DNA from: Rhizobium sophoriradicis
GTDB taxonomy: Bacteria > Pseudomonadota > Alphaproteobacteria > Rhizobiales > Rhizobiaceae
Assembly: GCF_003939025.1 (NCBI RefSeq)
Contig: NZ_RQIH01000014.1
Span: 1 to 64,000 of the forward strand
Length of the DNA: 64,000 nucleotides
Reading direction: 5' to 3'
Position numbers and translations under genes: made by a program. This document shows positions 7,783 through 16,045 of the stretch, in pieces (the stretch's first letter is position 1; each line of letters begins with the position of its first letter). The notes beneath the pieces are model-generated. The model was not told the DNA's origin and did no database searches. It worked only from the letters and a program-made list of their open reading frames with translations.

Positions 7783-9075
7783 ATGGCTCAGGCGCTGGGT
7801 TTCGACTTCGGCACGACGAATACGGTTCTCGCCATGGCGGACGGCGGGACAACCGGCTCGATGACGTTCACGAGCACGGCGGGCACGGCCGACAGCATGC
7901 GCACCGCGCTGTCCTTCATGAAGGATGCCCAGCTCGGCGCTTCGGCGCTGAAGGTGGAGGCCGGCCATGCGGCGATCCGGCAATTCATCGACAACCCCGG
8001 CGAATGCCGCTTCCTGCAGTCGATCAAGACCTTTGCGGCGAGCGCGCTGTTCCAGGGCACGCTGATCTTCGCCAAGCGGCATAATTTCGAAGATCTGATG
8101 GAGATCTTCGTGCGGCGCCTGCGCAACTATGCCGGCGACAACTGGCCCTCAGATGTCAGCCGCATCGTCACCGGCCGGCCGGTGCATTTCGCCGGCGCCA
8201 GCCCTGATCCGGTGCTTGCCACCGAACGCTATAACGAGGCTCTGTCGCGCTTCGGCTTTCCCGAAATCCACTATGTCTACGAGCCGGTCGCCGCCGCTTT
8301 CTATTTCGCGCAGAACCTGAAGCGGGATGCGACCGTGCTGGTCGCCGATTTCGGCGGCGGCACAACCGACTATTCGCTGATCCGCTTCGAAACCGTCGCC
8401 GGCAGGCTGACGGCAACGCCGATCGGCCATTCCGGCGTCGGCGTCGCCGGCGACCATTTCGACTACAGGATGATCGACAACATCGTCGCGCCGCAAATCG
8501 GCAAGGGCAGCCATTTCAAAAGCTTCGACAAGATCCTTGAAGTGCCGTCCAACTATTATTCCAGCTTCGGCCGCTGGAACCAGCTGTCGATCTTCAAGAC
8601 CACGCGCGAATTCGAGGATTTGAAGAAGCTGGTGCGCACCAGCCTGGAACCGGAAAAGCTCGAGATCTTCATCGACCTCATCGACCATGACGAGGGTTAC
8701 CCGCTCTACCAGGCGGTATCGGCAACGAAGATGGCGCTGTCGGCCGCCGACGAGGCGCCTTTCGACTTCGCGCCGCTTGGCCGCGGCGGACACCGCAGCA
8801 TCAAGCGCAGCGACTTCGAAGGCTGGATCGCCGAGGATCTCGCCCGCATCGAAGGCGCGCTCGACGAGGTGCTCGACAAGACCGAGACGAAGCCGGCGGA
8901 GATCGACAAAGTGTTCCTGACCGGCGGCACCTCCTTCGTGCCGGCGGTGCGCCGCATCTTCACGGAGCGTTTCGACCGCGACCGGATCGAAAGCGGCGGC
9001 GAACTGCTGTCGATCGCCCACGGCCTGGCACTGATCGGCGAACGCGACGACATCACGCAATGGACTGTGCAATAG
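7783..9075 (+). CDS. yegD: Hsp70-family ATPase-domain protein (YegD-like)
   Basis: The 430-residue protein contains an actin-like ATPase with little or no room for a DnaK substrate-binding domain. Visible motifs are phosphate-1 (GFDFGTTNTVLAMADGG, residues about 5-21), phosphate-2 (VADFGGGTTDYSLIRF, about 186-201) and the adenosine motif (FLTGGTSFVPAVRRIF, about 379-394). A strong AAGGAG lies 8 nt before ATG 7783. YegD-type proteins are predicted chaperone-like ATPases without an established client. No DnaJ or GrpE gene is adjacent. The next gene, a uracil-DNA glycosylase homologue, begins 68 bp downstream on the same strand, so co-transcription is possible. Confidence 0.88.
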   Translation: MAQALGFDFGTTNTVLAMADGGTTGSMTFTSTAGTADSMRTALSFMKDAQLGASALKVEAGHAAIRQFIDNPGECRFLQSIKTFAASALFQGTLIFAKRHNFEDLMEIFVRRLRNYAGDNWPSDVSRIVTGRPVHFAGASPDPVLATERYNEALSRFGFPEIHYVYEPVAAAFYFAQNLKRDATVLVADFGGGTTDYSLIRFETVAGRLTATPIGHSGVGVAGDHFDYRMIDNIVAPQIGKGSHFKSFDKILEVPSNYYSSFGRWNQLSIFKTTREFEDLKKLVRTSLEPEKLEIFIDLIDHDEGYPLYQAVSATKMALSAADEAPFDFAPLGRGGHRSIKRSDFEGWIAEDLARIEGALDEVLDKTETKPAEIDKVFLTGGTSFVPAVRRIFTERFDRDRIESGGELLSIAHGLALIGERDDITQWTVQ

Positions 9076-9143
9076 ATCAGGACGGAGCGGCCAATGTGCA
9101 GCCTGCCCTTTCAATGCCCATTTCTCTCCGTTAAACTTGTCGC

Positions 9144-10034
9144 ATGATCTCCGCCAACGACCTCTCCCCTGCCGAGCTTGCAGCGCTTCTGCATTTCCAT
9201 GCGGATGCCGGCGTGGAGTGGCTGCTGGAGGAAGAGGCGGTCGACCGCTTCGCCGAGTTCGAAGCGATGAAGGCGGCGCGCCGCCCGGGATCGGCGCAGC
9301 AGGACCGTCCTGCGGCCGGGGAGCGTCCAAGCGTCGGGGAGCGTCAGACATCGCCGCGCCCGACTGCGGCAGCACGTCCAGCCCCAGCCTCCGGCCCGCA
9401 ACCGGCGATCCCGGATGGCGAGGCGGTGCAGCAGGCGCGTTTCGTCGCCGAAAGCGCGCGCTCGCTTAGCGAACTGAAGACCGCGCTCGAAGCCTTCAAC
9501 GGTTGCAATCTCAAGCACAGCGCCCGCTCGACCATCTTTGCCGACGGCGACGCCGAAAGCGGCATCATGGTGATCGGCTCGGCCCCGAGCGCCGAAGACG
9601 ACCGAGAAGGCCTGCCTTTCTCGGGTAAGTCCGGCCAGTTGTTCGACAAGATGCTGGCGGCGATCGGGCTCGATCGCTCTAGCGTTCTGCTGACGCAAGT
9701 CATTCCCTGGCGCCCGCCAGGTAACCGGGCGGCATCGGCGGCCGAGATCGACATCTGCCGGCCCTTCATCGAACGACAGATTGCGCTCGCCGAACCGCAG
9801 GTGATCCTGCTGCTCGGCAATTTCGCGGCGCGATTCTTCTTCGGGGAAAACGATACGATTCACGGCCTGCGGGGCCGCTGGAAGGACATCGTCATCGCCG
9901 ATCGTGCCATTCCGGCCATCGCCAGCCTGCATCCCCAGGATCTGTTGACCGCACCCGTCAACAAGCGGCTCGCCTGGAACGATCTTCTCGCCTTTCAGGC
10001 AAAACTCAAATCCCTCTCTCTGCTCAGAAATTAG
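9144..10034 (+). CDS. Family-4-type uracil-DNA glycosylase homologue with altered Fe-S ligands
   Basis: The 296-residue protein has the UDG fold in residues about 110-290, preceded by a Pro/Ala/Arg-rich extension (about 45-95). Recognisable family-4 blocks are GSAPSAEDDREGLPFSGKSG (residues 145-164, where GEAPG is usual), WRPPGNR (189-195) and SLHPQDLL (261-268) with the conserved His-Pro. Thermus-type enzymes bind a 4Fe-4S cluster with two pairs of cysteines, CxxC and C-x15-C. Here the first pair reads F118-N-G-C121 and the second W189...C205 at the expected spacing, so two of four ligands are absent. Removal of uracil from DNA is the family role; activity of this variant is uncertain. The ATG at 9144 lacks a strong ribosome site. 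Confidence 0.82.
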   Translation: MISANDLSPAELAALLHFHADAGVEWLLEEEAVDRFAEFEAMKAARRPGSAQQDRPAAGERPSVGERQTSPRPTAAARPAPASGPQPAIPDGEAVQQARFVAESARSLSELKTALEAFNGCNLKHSARSTIFADGDAESGIMVIGSAPSAEDDREGLPFSGKSGQLFDKMLAAIGLDRSSVLLTQVIPWRPPGNRAASAAEIDICRPFIERQIALAEPQVILLLGNFAARFFFGENDTIHGLRGRWKDIVIADRAIPAIASLHPQDLLTAPVNKRLAWNDLLAFQAKLKSLSLLRN

Positions 10035-10166
10035 TCGACGTTGAAGAATTTGTGAAGCGCGCCATGCATTTTTCGCATTGCTGCATCGCGTCAGCACGCA
10101 TTGTAGAATCTATGCTGCACTGCAATATAGGCCTGTGTCTTGGGAGGAATCACAGGAACCAAGGCC

Positions 10167-10358
10167 ATGAACAAGAGATTTCGTCCTATGCATTCCGGGT
10201 TTGAAACCCTTCGCCTTGCCGGCGACCAGCTTCGCTTCACACATGGCTACAGCCGCTTCGGTTTCGCCACGAACGAACAGATGATCGCCCGCGGTACCGG
10301 CATCAACAGCCGCACGGCGCGCCCGAACGCCATTTTCTCGGACTTCCAGCAATACTGA
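10167..10358 (+). CDS. Possible small protein, 63 aa, unknown
   Basis: The frame starts at ATG 10167, preceded by AGGAACCAAGGCC, and runs to TGA just before a repeat palindrome. The product is basic at its N-terminus and mixed thereafter (GFETLRLAGDQLRFTHG, ending IFSDFQQY). No domain is recognised and no membrane segment is seen. The opposite strand also has an open frame here, so the call rests on the ribosome-site-like sequence, codon composition and the lack of another gene. Confidence is modest. Confidence 0.42.
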   Translation: MNKRFRPMHSGFETLRLAGDQLRFTHGYSRFGFATNEQMIARGTGINSRTARPNAIFSDFQQY

Positions 10359-10367
10359 GCGGCGGCC

Positions 10368-10440
10368 GCTACAGCGCCGCGCATCTCGCCAGACGCGCAG
10401 ATGATGCTGTAGCGCTTTGAATCTGCTGCCTTTTAAATGT
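10368..10440. repeat. Rhizobial intergenic palindromic repeat
   Basis: GCTACAGC (10368-10375) and GCTGTAGC (10406-10413) are perfect inverted arms. An inner partial stem (GCATCT against AGATGATGC) and a downstream GCTTTGAATCTGCTGC tail follow. From memory, this combination of CTACAGCG, the GCGCGTCT-like core and a TTTGAAT-CTGCTGC tail recurs in many Rhizobium intergenic regions. It lies between two small genes and could fold as a hairpin in their transcript. Confidence 0.6.
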
Positions 10441-10454
10441 CAGAGTAACCCACC

Positions 10455-10601
10455 ATGTCAACGATCCTGCTATCGCTTCTGCGCAACATCGACACCTTCG
10501 AGCATATCCGCGTCGCTGTCTGCGCCGCGCGCGAATATGAGCGCGAGTTGTCGGTAAAGCCGGCCAATGCCGGCCCGGTCTCAGCAGCGATCGTGTTGTG
10601 A
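10455..10601 (+). CDS. Small protein, 48 aa, unknown
   Basis: The frame starts at ATG 10455 and ends at TGA 10599-10601, directly abutting the stop of the minus-strand gene that follows. The predicted product has an amphipathic N-terminal half (MSTILLSLLRNIDTFEHIRV) with a single Cys, then an acidic-basic middle (AAREYERELS) and a short Ala/Val tail. It lies 14 bp after a rhizobial palindromic repeat. No family is recognised. Composition and tight fit between neighbours support it as a gene, but no strong ribosome-binding site is seen. Confidence 0.45.
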   Translation: MSTILLSLLRNIDTFEHIRVAVCAAREYERELSVKPANAGPVSAAIVL

Positions 10602-11474
10602 TCACACCGTCAGTGGGTCGATCCGGGCCGTTGCCCATTCGAAGGCTTCGTCGACATAGGCGAACTTGACCGCCTGCCAGGCGCAATATTCCTCGACGAA
10701 ATGCCGCGATAGCCAGAGATGCGCCTTACGCGGCTCATCATACCAGCCGACGCAGCCACGCTGTGCCGCCTTTGCCAGAAGGCGCTGCAGGTGCGTGCGC
10801 GACATCATGAAGTCGGCGGCAAGCGCACGGGTTTCGACGCGGCCGACGAGAAACTTGACCGCCTCGGCGTCTTCCGTTTCCATCCTGGCGATGAAGTTGT
10901 CGACGACGAGGCCGCCGGCTTCCGTCCAGAGAAACAACGCCACCTGCGCCGGCGGCTCCCGCCACGCGGCATCTTCCAGGCAGTGGCGTGCAATGCGCGG
11001 CTGAACGAGCCTCATCAATGACGGGTTTGCCTGGAAAACCGCCGCCCGTTCACCGCCGTCGAGCAGATCGAGCGCGGCGAGATTGGCATGAATCCACGCC
11101 GACATCGCCTGGAGGCTGACATTGGCAGGCTCGAAATGGCGCGGCCGGCGCCGCTCGTCGCCCGGCGTATGGGTGATGAAGCGGTAGGTAAAGAGTTCTT
11201 CGATGAAGGCGAGCACGGTGTTGCGGCTCGCCACCTTGTGGGCGGTGATGCGGCCGGTCAGCCCAACTGCTGTAAGACCCGAGGTCGGGTCGCGCGGATC
11301 ATATTCCAGATGGAGGGCATAGGCGGTCTGGGTCAGCAGCCAGCGCTGGTGGGAGGCGAGCAATCGCGCCAGACGCGGGCCGGCATCGAACATGCCGCGC
11401 GTCTGCCCGGCCAGAAAGCGAATACTCGTCAGAAAGGCGCAGTTCCCCGCCAATTGCTCCGCCGTGAACGCCAT
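10602..11474 (-). CDS. Protein with two winged-helix-like regions, possible regulator
   Basis: The 290-residue protein is not recognised by name. Residues about 40-105 look like a MarR-type winged helix (LTGRITAHKVASRNTVLAFIEELF followed by a charged wing). Residues about 205-270 form a second helix-turn-helix-like region (LAADFMMSRTHLQRLLAKAA). No membrane segment or catalytic motif is visible. ATG 11474 is chosen because GGAGGTGGAG lies at proper spacing; a GTG 15 bases upstream overlaps that ribosome site. The gene ends exactly where the 48-codon plus-strand gene ends. A DNA-binding role is inference from the helix pattern. Confidence 0.62.
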   Translation of the reverse strand: MAFTAEQLAGNCAFLTSIRFLAGQTRGMFDAGPRLARLLASHQRWLLTQTAYALHLEYDPRDPTSGLTAVGLTGRITAHKVASRNTVLAFIEELFTYRFITHTPGDERRRPRHFEPANVSLQAMSAWIHANLAALDLLDGGERAAVFQANPSLMRLVQPRIARHCLEDAAWREPPAQVALFLWTEAGGLVVDNFIARMETEDAEAVKFLVGRVETRALAADFMMSRTHLQRLLAKAAQRGCVGWYDEPRKAHLWLSRHFVEEYCAWQAVKFAYVDEAFEWATARIDPLTV

Positions 11475-11707
11475 TATGCTTTTCTCCACCTCCGCTCGCA
11501 GACCAGCGTTCGGAGCAGTAATATCGAAAGCCGCGGTGGCAGCGGCCTGTCAGCCATGCACAGCGTTGAATAAATGATCGTATCTCATGTTCAACAACCA
11601 TATTCCTGGGATCGACGCCATCCTAAGAATTGACCATTCCTTCGCCCCCGAGCAGCAGGTTTCGCGCGGCCGCAATCGCCGCGTTAAAATCCAGCCTGCC
11701 GTGAAGC

Positions 11708-12646
11708 TCAGGCCTGCGGCGTCGTCGCCTTGCGCGCCTCGCGCTGTTCGATGCCCAGCTGATGCTCGCGATAGATGATGAAGATACCGGCAGCAACGAC
11801 GATGACCGTGCCGGTGAGCATGGTAAGGCTCGGCACGTCGCCGAAGACGAAGTAGCCGACGACGCCGCCAAGCAGGATCGACGTATACTCGAACGGCGCA
11901 ATGGTGGAGACGTCGGCGTGGCGGTAGCTTTCGGTCAGCAGGATCTGCGCCACACCACCGCAAAAGCCGGCAGCGACGAGAAAAAGTGCCGACGGCCACG
12001 GCAGGATGTGCCAGCCGAAAGGAAGCGAAGCCAGCGAGAAGACCGACGCGGTGAGCGAGAAATACAGCACGATCGTCGCCGTCTTCTCCTCCTCGACGAG
12101 GCGGCGCACCTGGATCATCGCCATGCCGCCCAGAACCGCCGAGAACAGCACGCAAAGCGCGCCGACGGCCTGTTCAGTTTCCATGCCGCCGTCTCGAAAC
12201 AGCGTCAGCTTTGGCCAGGAGATGATGGCAACCCCGGCTATGCCGACCAGAACGGCGCTCCAGCGATAGATGCGCACGGTCTCGCCGAGAAAAACCGCGG
12301 CGAAGATCACGGCGACGAGCGGCAATGCGTAGCCGAGCGCGATCGCCTCCGGCAGCGGCAGATGCAGGAGGCCGTAAAAACCGAAAGCCATCGACAGTAT
12401 GCCGATCGTGCCGCGCTTCAGGTGCCCGACCGGATTGGTGGTTTGAAAGGCGGCGCGCAGCTGTCCGATATAGGCGAGATAGGCCATGATCGGGAAGAGC
12501 GCGAAGAAGGACCTGCAGAAGGTGACCTGACCCGGCGGAATATCCGGGCCGGCCAGCTTGATGAAGGTCTGCATGGCGAGGAAGACCACGACCGATGAGA
12601 CTTTCAGCGCAATGCCTCTCATCGGGTTTCTGAGAACCGAGTGCAT
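11708..12646 (-). CDS. EamA/DMT-family transporter, ten-helix
   Basis: The 312-residue membrane protein has two EamA repeats, with roughly ten hydrophobic segments spread evenly. The first repeat contains the GQVTFCRSFFALFPI segment and LPLPEAIALGYALPLVAVIFAA, and the second ends with EYTSILLGGVVGYFVFGDVPS, all typical of drug/metabolite transporter superfamily members annotated RhaT/YdcZ-like. The C-terminal tail is charged and cytoplasmic. The start is ATG 12646 with a weak AGG upstream. Substrate is unknown; related rhizobial proteins are usually labelled generic metabolite exporters. The neighbours give no functional link. Confidence 0.88.
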   Translation of the reverse strand: MHSVLRNPMRGIALKVSSVVVFLAMQTFIKLAGPDIPPGQVTFCRSFFALFPIMAYLAYIGQLRAAFQTTNPVGHLKRGTIGILSMAFGFYGLLHLPLPEAIALGYALPLVAVIFAAVFLGETVRIYRWSAVLVGIAGVAIISWPKLTLFRDGGMETEQAVGALCVLFSAVLGGMAMIQVRRLVEEEKTATIVLYFSLTASVFSLASLPFGWHILPWPSALFLVAAGFCGGVAQILLTESYRHADVSTIAPFEYTSILLGGVVGYFVFGDVPSLTMLTGTVIVVAAGIFIIYREHQLGIEQREARKATTPQA

Positions 12647-13204
12647 GATCCTGGCTCTAATGCTGACTTGAACGAAGGGGAAACGCGTTCGACTCGGGAA
12701 CGCAGCAGGTGACGCCCCATCGTAGCGAAAGAAAATCCCGCTGCATAATCCTTAAATCGGAATCGACGTCAGGATGACGCGGGAGTTCAAGGCTTACGGC
12801 ATGCTTTGCGCGTCTGGAGAGGCCGGCATTCTCGTCGGCAAATCCTCGAGCAAAACCGGCAAATTCGGGCAAAAGGCAGCTACTACGACAATAGCGTTTC
12901 GATCGTCGCCTTCGCGCGCACCCTCGGCTACGAGGATTACGACGGGCTCGGCTGGACGGCGGCGTGGTGCAGCAGACCGCAAGCGACGCGTACGATCAAG
13001 GCCGCGCTCAATCAGAAATAGCAGACCTACTTCTGGCCCGCGCGTCCATCCGTTTCGAACAGGATATTTAGCCCGTAAACTTCGTGTTCGCGGGCAATTT
13101 GCTTTAACTTTGGTTCAGACTTTAATGTAATCATGCCCGGCAATTTAGGCAGAGCGCCCGCCTCTGTATCCGCGGTTGTCAAATAACGGTCTTCAGGAAA
13201 CACC
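12647..13204. other. Intergenic region, no convincing gene
   Basis: This 558-bp gap separates the transporter from pepN. On the plus strand a frame ending at 13021 contains a credible-looking C-terminal segment (SYYDNSVSIVAFARTLGYED) but no ATG, an in-frame stop at 12746, and only a TTG with no ribosome site. It may be a decayed gene remnant. The pepN leader at 13190-13204 has AGGAAACACC. Nothing else is supported. Confidence 0.5.
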
Positions 13205-15853
13205 ATGCGAACAGATACCGGCCAGGTCATTCATCTGGCAGATTACCGTCCCACCGACTTCGTGCTGGAACGCGTGGACCTGACCTTCGAACTCGACCCG
13301 ACGGAGACCAAAGTCGAAGCCCGTCTCATCTTTCACCGCCGCCCGGGCGCCGACACTACAGCGCCGATCGTGCTCGACGGCGACGAGCTGACGCTGGCGG
13401 GGCTGCTGTTCGACCAGGTGGAGCTCGATCCCTCGCGTTATGAGGCAACGCCGGAAAGCCTGACGGTGCGCGACCTGCCGGAAAGCGCCCCCTTCGAACT
13501 GACGATCACCACGATCATCAATCCCGAGGCCAATACCCAACTGATGGGCCTCTATCGCACCGGCGGCATCTACTGCACGCAGTGCGAGGCGGAGGGCTTC
13601 CGCCGCATTACCTATTTCCCCGACCGGCCCGACGTGCTTGCGCCGTTCACTGTCAACATTATCGCCGACAAGGAGACCAACCCGCTACTCCTGTCGAACG
13701 GCAACTTCCTCGGCGGCGCCGGCTATGGCCCCGGCAAGCATTTCGCCGCCTGGTTCGACCCGCATCCGAAGCCCAGCTATCTCTTCGCTCTCGTCGCCGG
13801 TGATCTCGGCGTCGTCGAAGACACCTTCACCACCATGTCCGGCCGCGAGGTGGTGCTGAAGATCTATGTCGAGCACGGCAAGGAGCCGCGCGCTGCCTAT
13901 GCCATGGATGCGCTGAAGCGCTCTATGGCATGGGACGAAGAGAGGTTCGGGCGCGAATATGATCTCGACATCTTCATGATCGTCGCCGTCTCCGACTTCA
14001 ACATGGGCGCGATGGAGAACAAGGGCCTCAACGTCTTCAACGACAGATACGTCCTTGCCGATCCCGAGACCGCGACCGATGCCGACTACGCCAATATCGA
14101 AGCGGTCATCGCGCACGAATATTTCCACAATTGGACCGGCAACCGCATCACCTGCCGCGACTGGTTCCAGCTGTGCCTCAAAGAAGGCCTGACGGTCTAT
14201 CGCGACCAGGAATTTTCCTCCGACCAGCGCTCGCGCCCGGTCAAGCGCATCGCCGATGTGCGCCATCTGAAGTCCGAGCAGTTTCCGGAGGATGGCGGCC
14301 CGCTCGCCCATCCGGTGCGGCCGACGACATATCGCGAGATCAACAATTTCTACACGCGGACCGTCTACGAGAAGGGCAGCGAAGTGACGCGGATGATCGC
14401 GACGCTGCTCGGCAGAGACGGCTTCAAGAAGGGTATGGATCTCTATTTCGACCGCCATGACGGCCAGGCGGTGACGATCGAGGATTTCGTCAAATGCTTC
14501 GTGGATGCGAGCGGACGGGACCTCACGCAATTCTCGTTCTGGTACCATCAGGCCGGCACGCCGCTCGTCACCGCATCGGGCAGCTATGATCCGGCGGCCG
14601 GCAACTTCACGCTGTCGCTCGAACAGATGACGCCCGCTACACCCGGCCAGTCGAGCAAGGAACCGATGTATATCCCGCTCAGCCTGGCGCTCTTCGGCGA
14701 GAACGGCGGCAAGATCGCGCCGAGCTCGGTCGACGGCGCCGAATATGCCGGCGAGGTGCTGCACCTAACCGGACGCACGCAGACGGCGGTGTTTCATGGA
14801 GTCGGCTCGCGCCCGGTCGTGTCGATCAACCGCAGCTTCTCGGCACCGATCAACCTGCATTTCGATCAAAGCCCGGCCGATCTCGCCCATCTCGCCCGCC
14901 ATGAGACGGATCATTTCGCCCGCTGGCAGGCGCTGACCGATCTGGCGCTGCCGAACCTTCTGAAGGCTGCCCGCGACGCGCGCGAGGGCAAGCCGGTCGT
15001 CTGCGAGCCGACCTTCGTCGAGACGCTGATTGCGGCGGCCGCCGACGAAAGCCTCGAGCCGGCCTTCCGCGCCCAGGCGCTGGCGCTGCCGAGCGAATCC
15101 GATATTGCCCGCGAACTCGGCGGCAACAACGATCCCGATGCCATCCATGCCGGCCGGCAAGCGATCCTCAAACAGATCGCCGATGCCGGAAAGGAAGTCT
15201 TTGCCGACCTCTACGCGGCGATGGCGACCTCTGGCGGCTTCAGCCCCGATGCCAAGAGCGCCGGCCTGCGGGCGCTGCGCAATAGTGCGCTGACCTATCT
15301 CTCGCACGCCGAACAGACACCTGCGCGCGCCAAGGCAGCCTTCGACGCAGCCGACAACATGACCGACCTCAGCCATGCGCTGACGATCCTCGCCCATCGT
15401 TTCCCCGACAGTGCGGAGACAAGCGAGGCGCTGGCCGCCTTCCGCGATCGCTTTGCGGAAAACGCGCTCGTCATCGACAAATGGTTCACGATCCAGGCCG
15501 GCATTCCAGGCGTCAAGGCGCTGGACCGGGTGCGCGGCTTGATGGAGAACCCGCTTTTCAAGCGGACCAACCCGAACCGGATGCGGGCTCTGGTCGGAAC
15601 CTTCGCCTTTGCCAATCCGACCGGTTTCGGCCGGGCCGACGGCGAAGGCTATCGTTTCCTCGCCGGTCAAATTCTCGAAATCGACGGCCGCAACCCGCAG
15701 CTCGCAGCTCGCATTCTCACCTCGATGCGCTCCTGGCGCTCGCTGGAGCCGACACGCGCCGATCACGCCCGCTCCGCGCTGATCGAGATCGAGCGGGCGC
15801 CCGACCTTTCCACCGATGTGCGCGATATCGTCGAACGCACGCTCAAGGGGTGA
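13205..15853 (+). CDS. pepN: Aminopeptidase N (M1 zinc metallopeptidase)
   Basis: The 882-residue protein matches the length of proteobacterial PepN. It shows the exopeptidase signature GAMENKG near residue 268 and the zinc site HEYFHNWTGNR near 304-314, with the third ligand in LCLKEGLTVYRDQEF near 327. It removes N-terminal residues from peptides in the cytoplasm during protein turnover. The N-terminal beta domain (DYRPTDFVLERVDLTFEL) and helical C-terminal domain are complete. AGGAAACACC precedes ATG 13205. It is followed 192 bp later by the PleC-like kinase gene on the same strand. Confidence 0.97.
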   Translation: MRTDTGQVIHLADYRPTDFVLERVDLTFELDPTETKVEARLIFHRRPGADTTAPIVLDGDELTLAGLLFDQVELDPSRYEATPESLTVRDLPESAPFELTITTIINPEANTQLMGLYRTGGIYCTQCEAEGFRRITYFPDRPDVLAPFTVNIIADKETNPLLLSNGNFLGGAGYGPGKHFAAWFDPHPKPSYLFALVAGDLGVVEDTFTTMSGREVVLKIYVEHGKEPRAAYAMDALKRSMAWDEERFGREYDLDIFMIVAVSDFNMGAMENKGLNVFNDRYVLADPETATDADYANIEAVIAHEYFHNWTGNRITCRDWFQLCLKEGLTVYRDQEFSSDQRSRPVKRIADVRHLKSEQFPEDGGPLAHPVRPTTYREINNFYTRTVYEKGSEVTRMIATLLGRDGFKKGMDLYFDRHDGQAVTIEDFVKCFVDASGRDLTQFSFWYHQAGTPLVTASGSYDPAAGNFTLSLEQMTPATPGQSSKEPMYIPLSLALFGENGGKIAPSSVDGAEYAGEVLHLTGRTQTAVFHGVGSRPVVSINRSFSAPINLHFDQSPADLAHLARHETDHFARWQALTDLALPNLLKAARDAREGKPVVCEPTFVETLIAAAADESLEPAFRAQALALPSESDIARELGGNNDPDAIHAGRQAILKQIADAGKEVFADLYAAMATSGGFSPDAKSAGLRALRNSALTYLSHAEQTPARAKAAFDAADNMTDLSHALTILAHRFPDSAETSEALAAFRDRFAENALVIDKWFTIQAGIPGVKALDRVRGLMENPLFKRTNPNRMRALVGTFAFANPTGFGRADGEGYRFLAGQILEIDGRNPQLAARILTSMRSWRSLEPTRADHARSALIEIERAPDLSTDVRDIVERTLKG

Positions 15854-15939
15854 TTTGCCTGGACCGGCCGGCGCGCACCACGCGGCGGCCGCCTCTCCCG
15901 GTGGTTCGAATCGCCCGAAAAACACAAAAATATAAATAG

Positions 15940-15954
15940 TTAACGGATTTTTAC
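15940..15954. promoter_or_regulatory. Near-consensus CtrA box upstream of pleC-like gene
   Basis: TTAA-CGGATTT-TTAC matches the alphaproteobacterial CtrA consensus TTAA-N7-TTAA with one mismatch in the last position. It lies 92 bp before ATG 16046 in an AT-rich pocket. A single near-match is weak evidence. It is recorded because the downstream gene encodes a kinase of the same regulatory circuit. Confidence 0.35.
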
Positions 15955-16045
15955 CTTTGCCTCTGGACAAGGCGAATCACCCATGATTCTCTAGGTCAGG
16001 TTCGAGCGAGCGGCGCGCGAATCACACGAGGGACAAGGCGAAGAG

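Noticed and set aside
12774..13130. Two overlapping plus-strand frames before pepN
   Set aside because: Neither has a ribosome site; one lacks an ATG and both give unfamiliar, composition-biased products. At most a gene relic.
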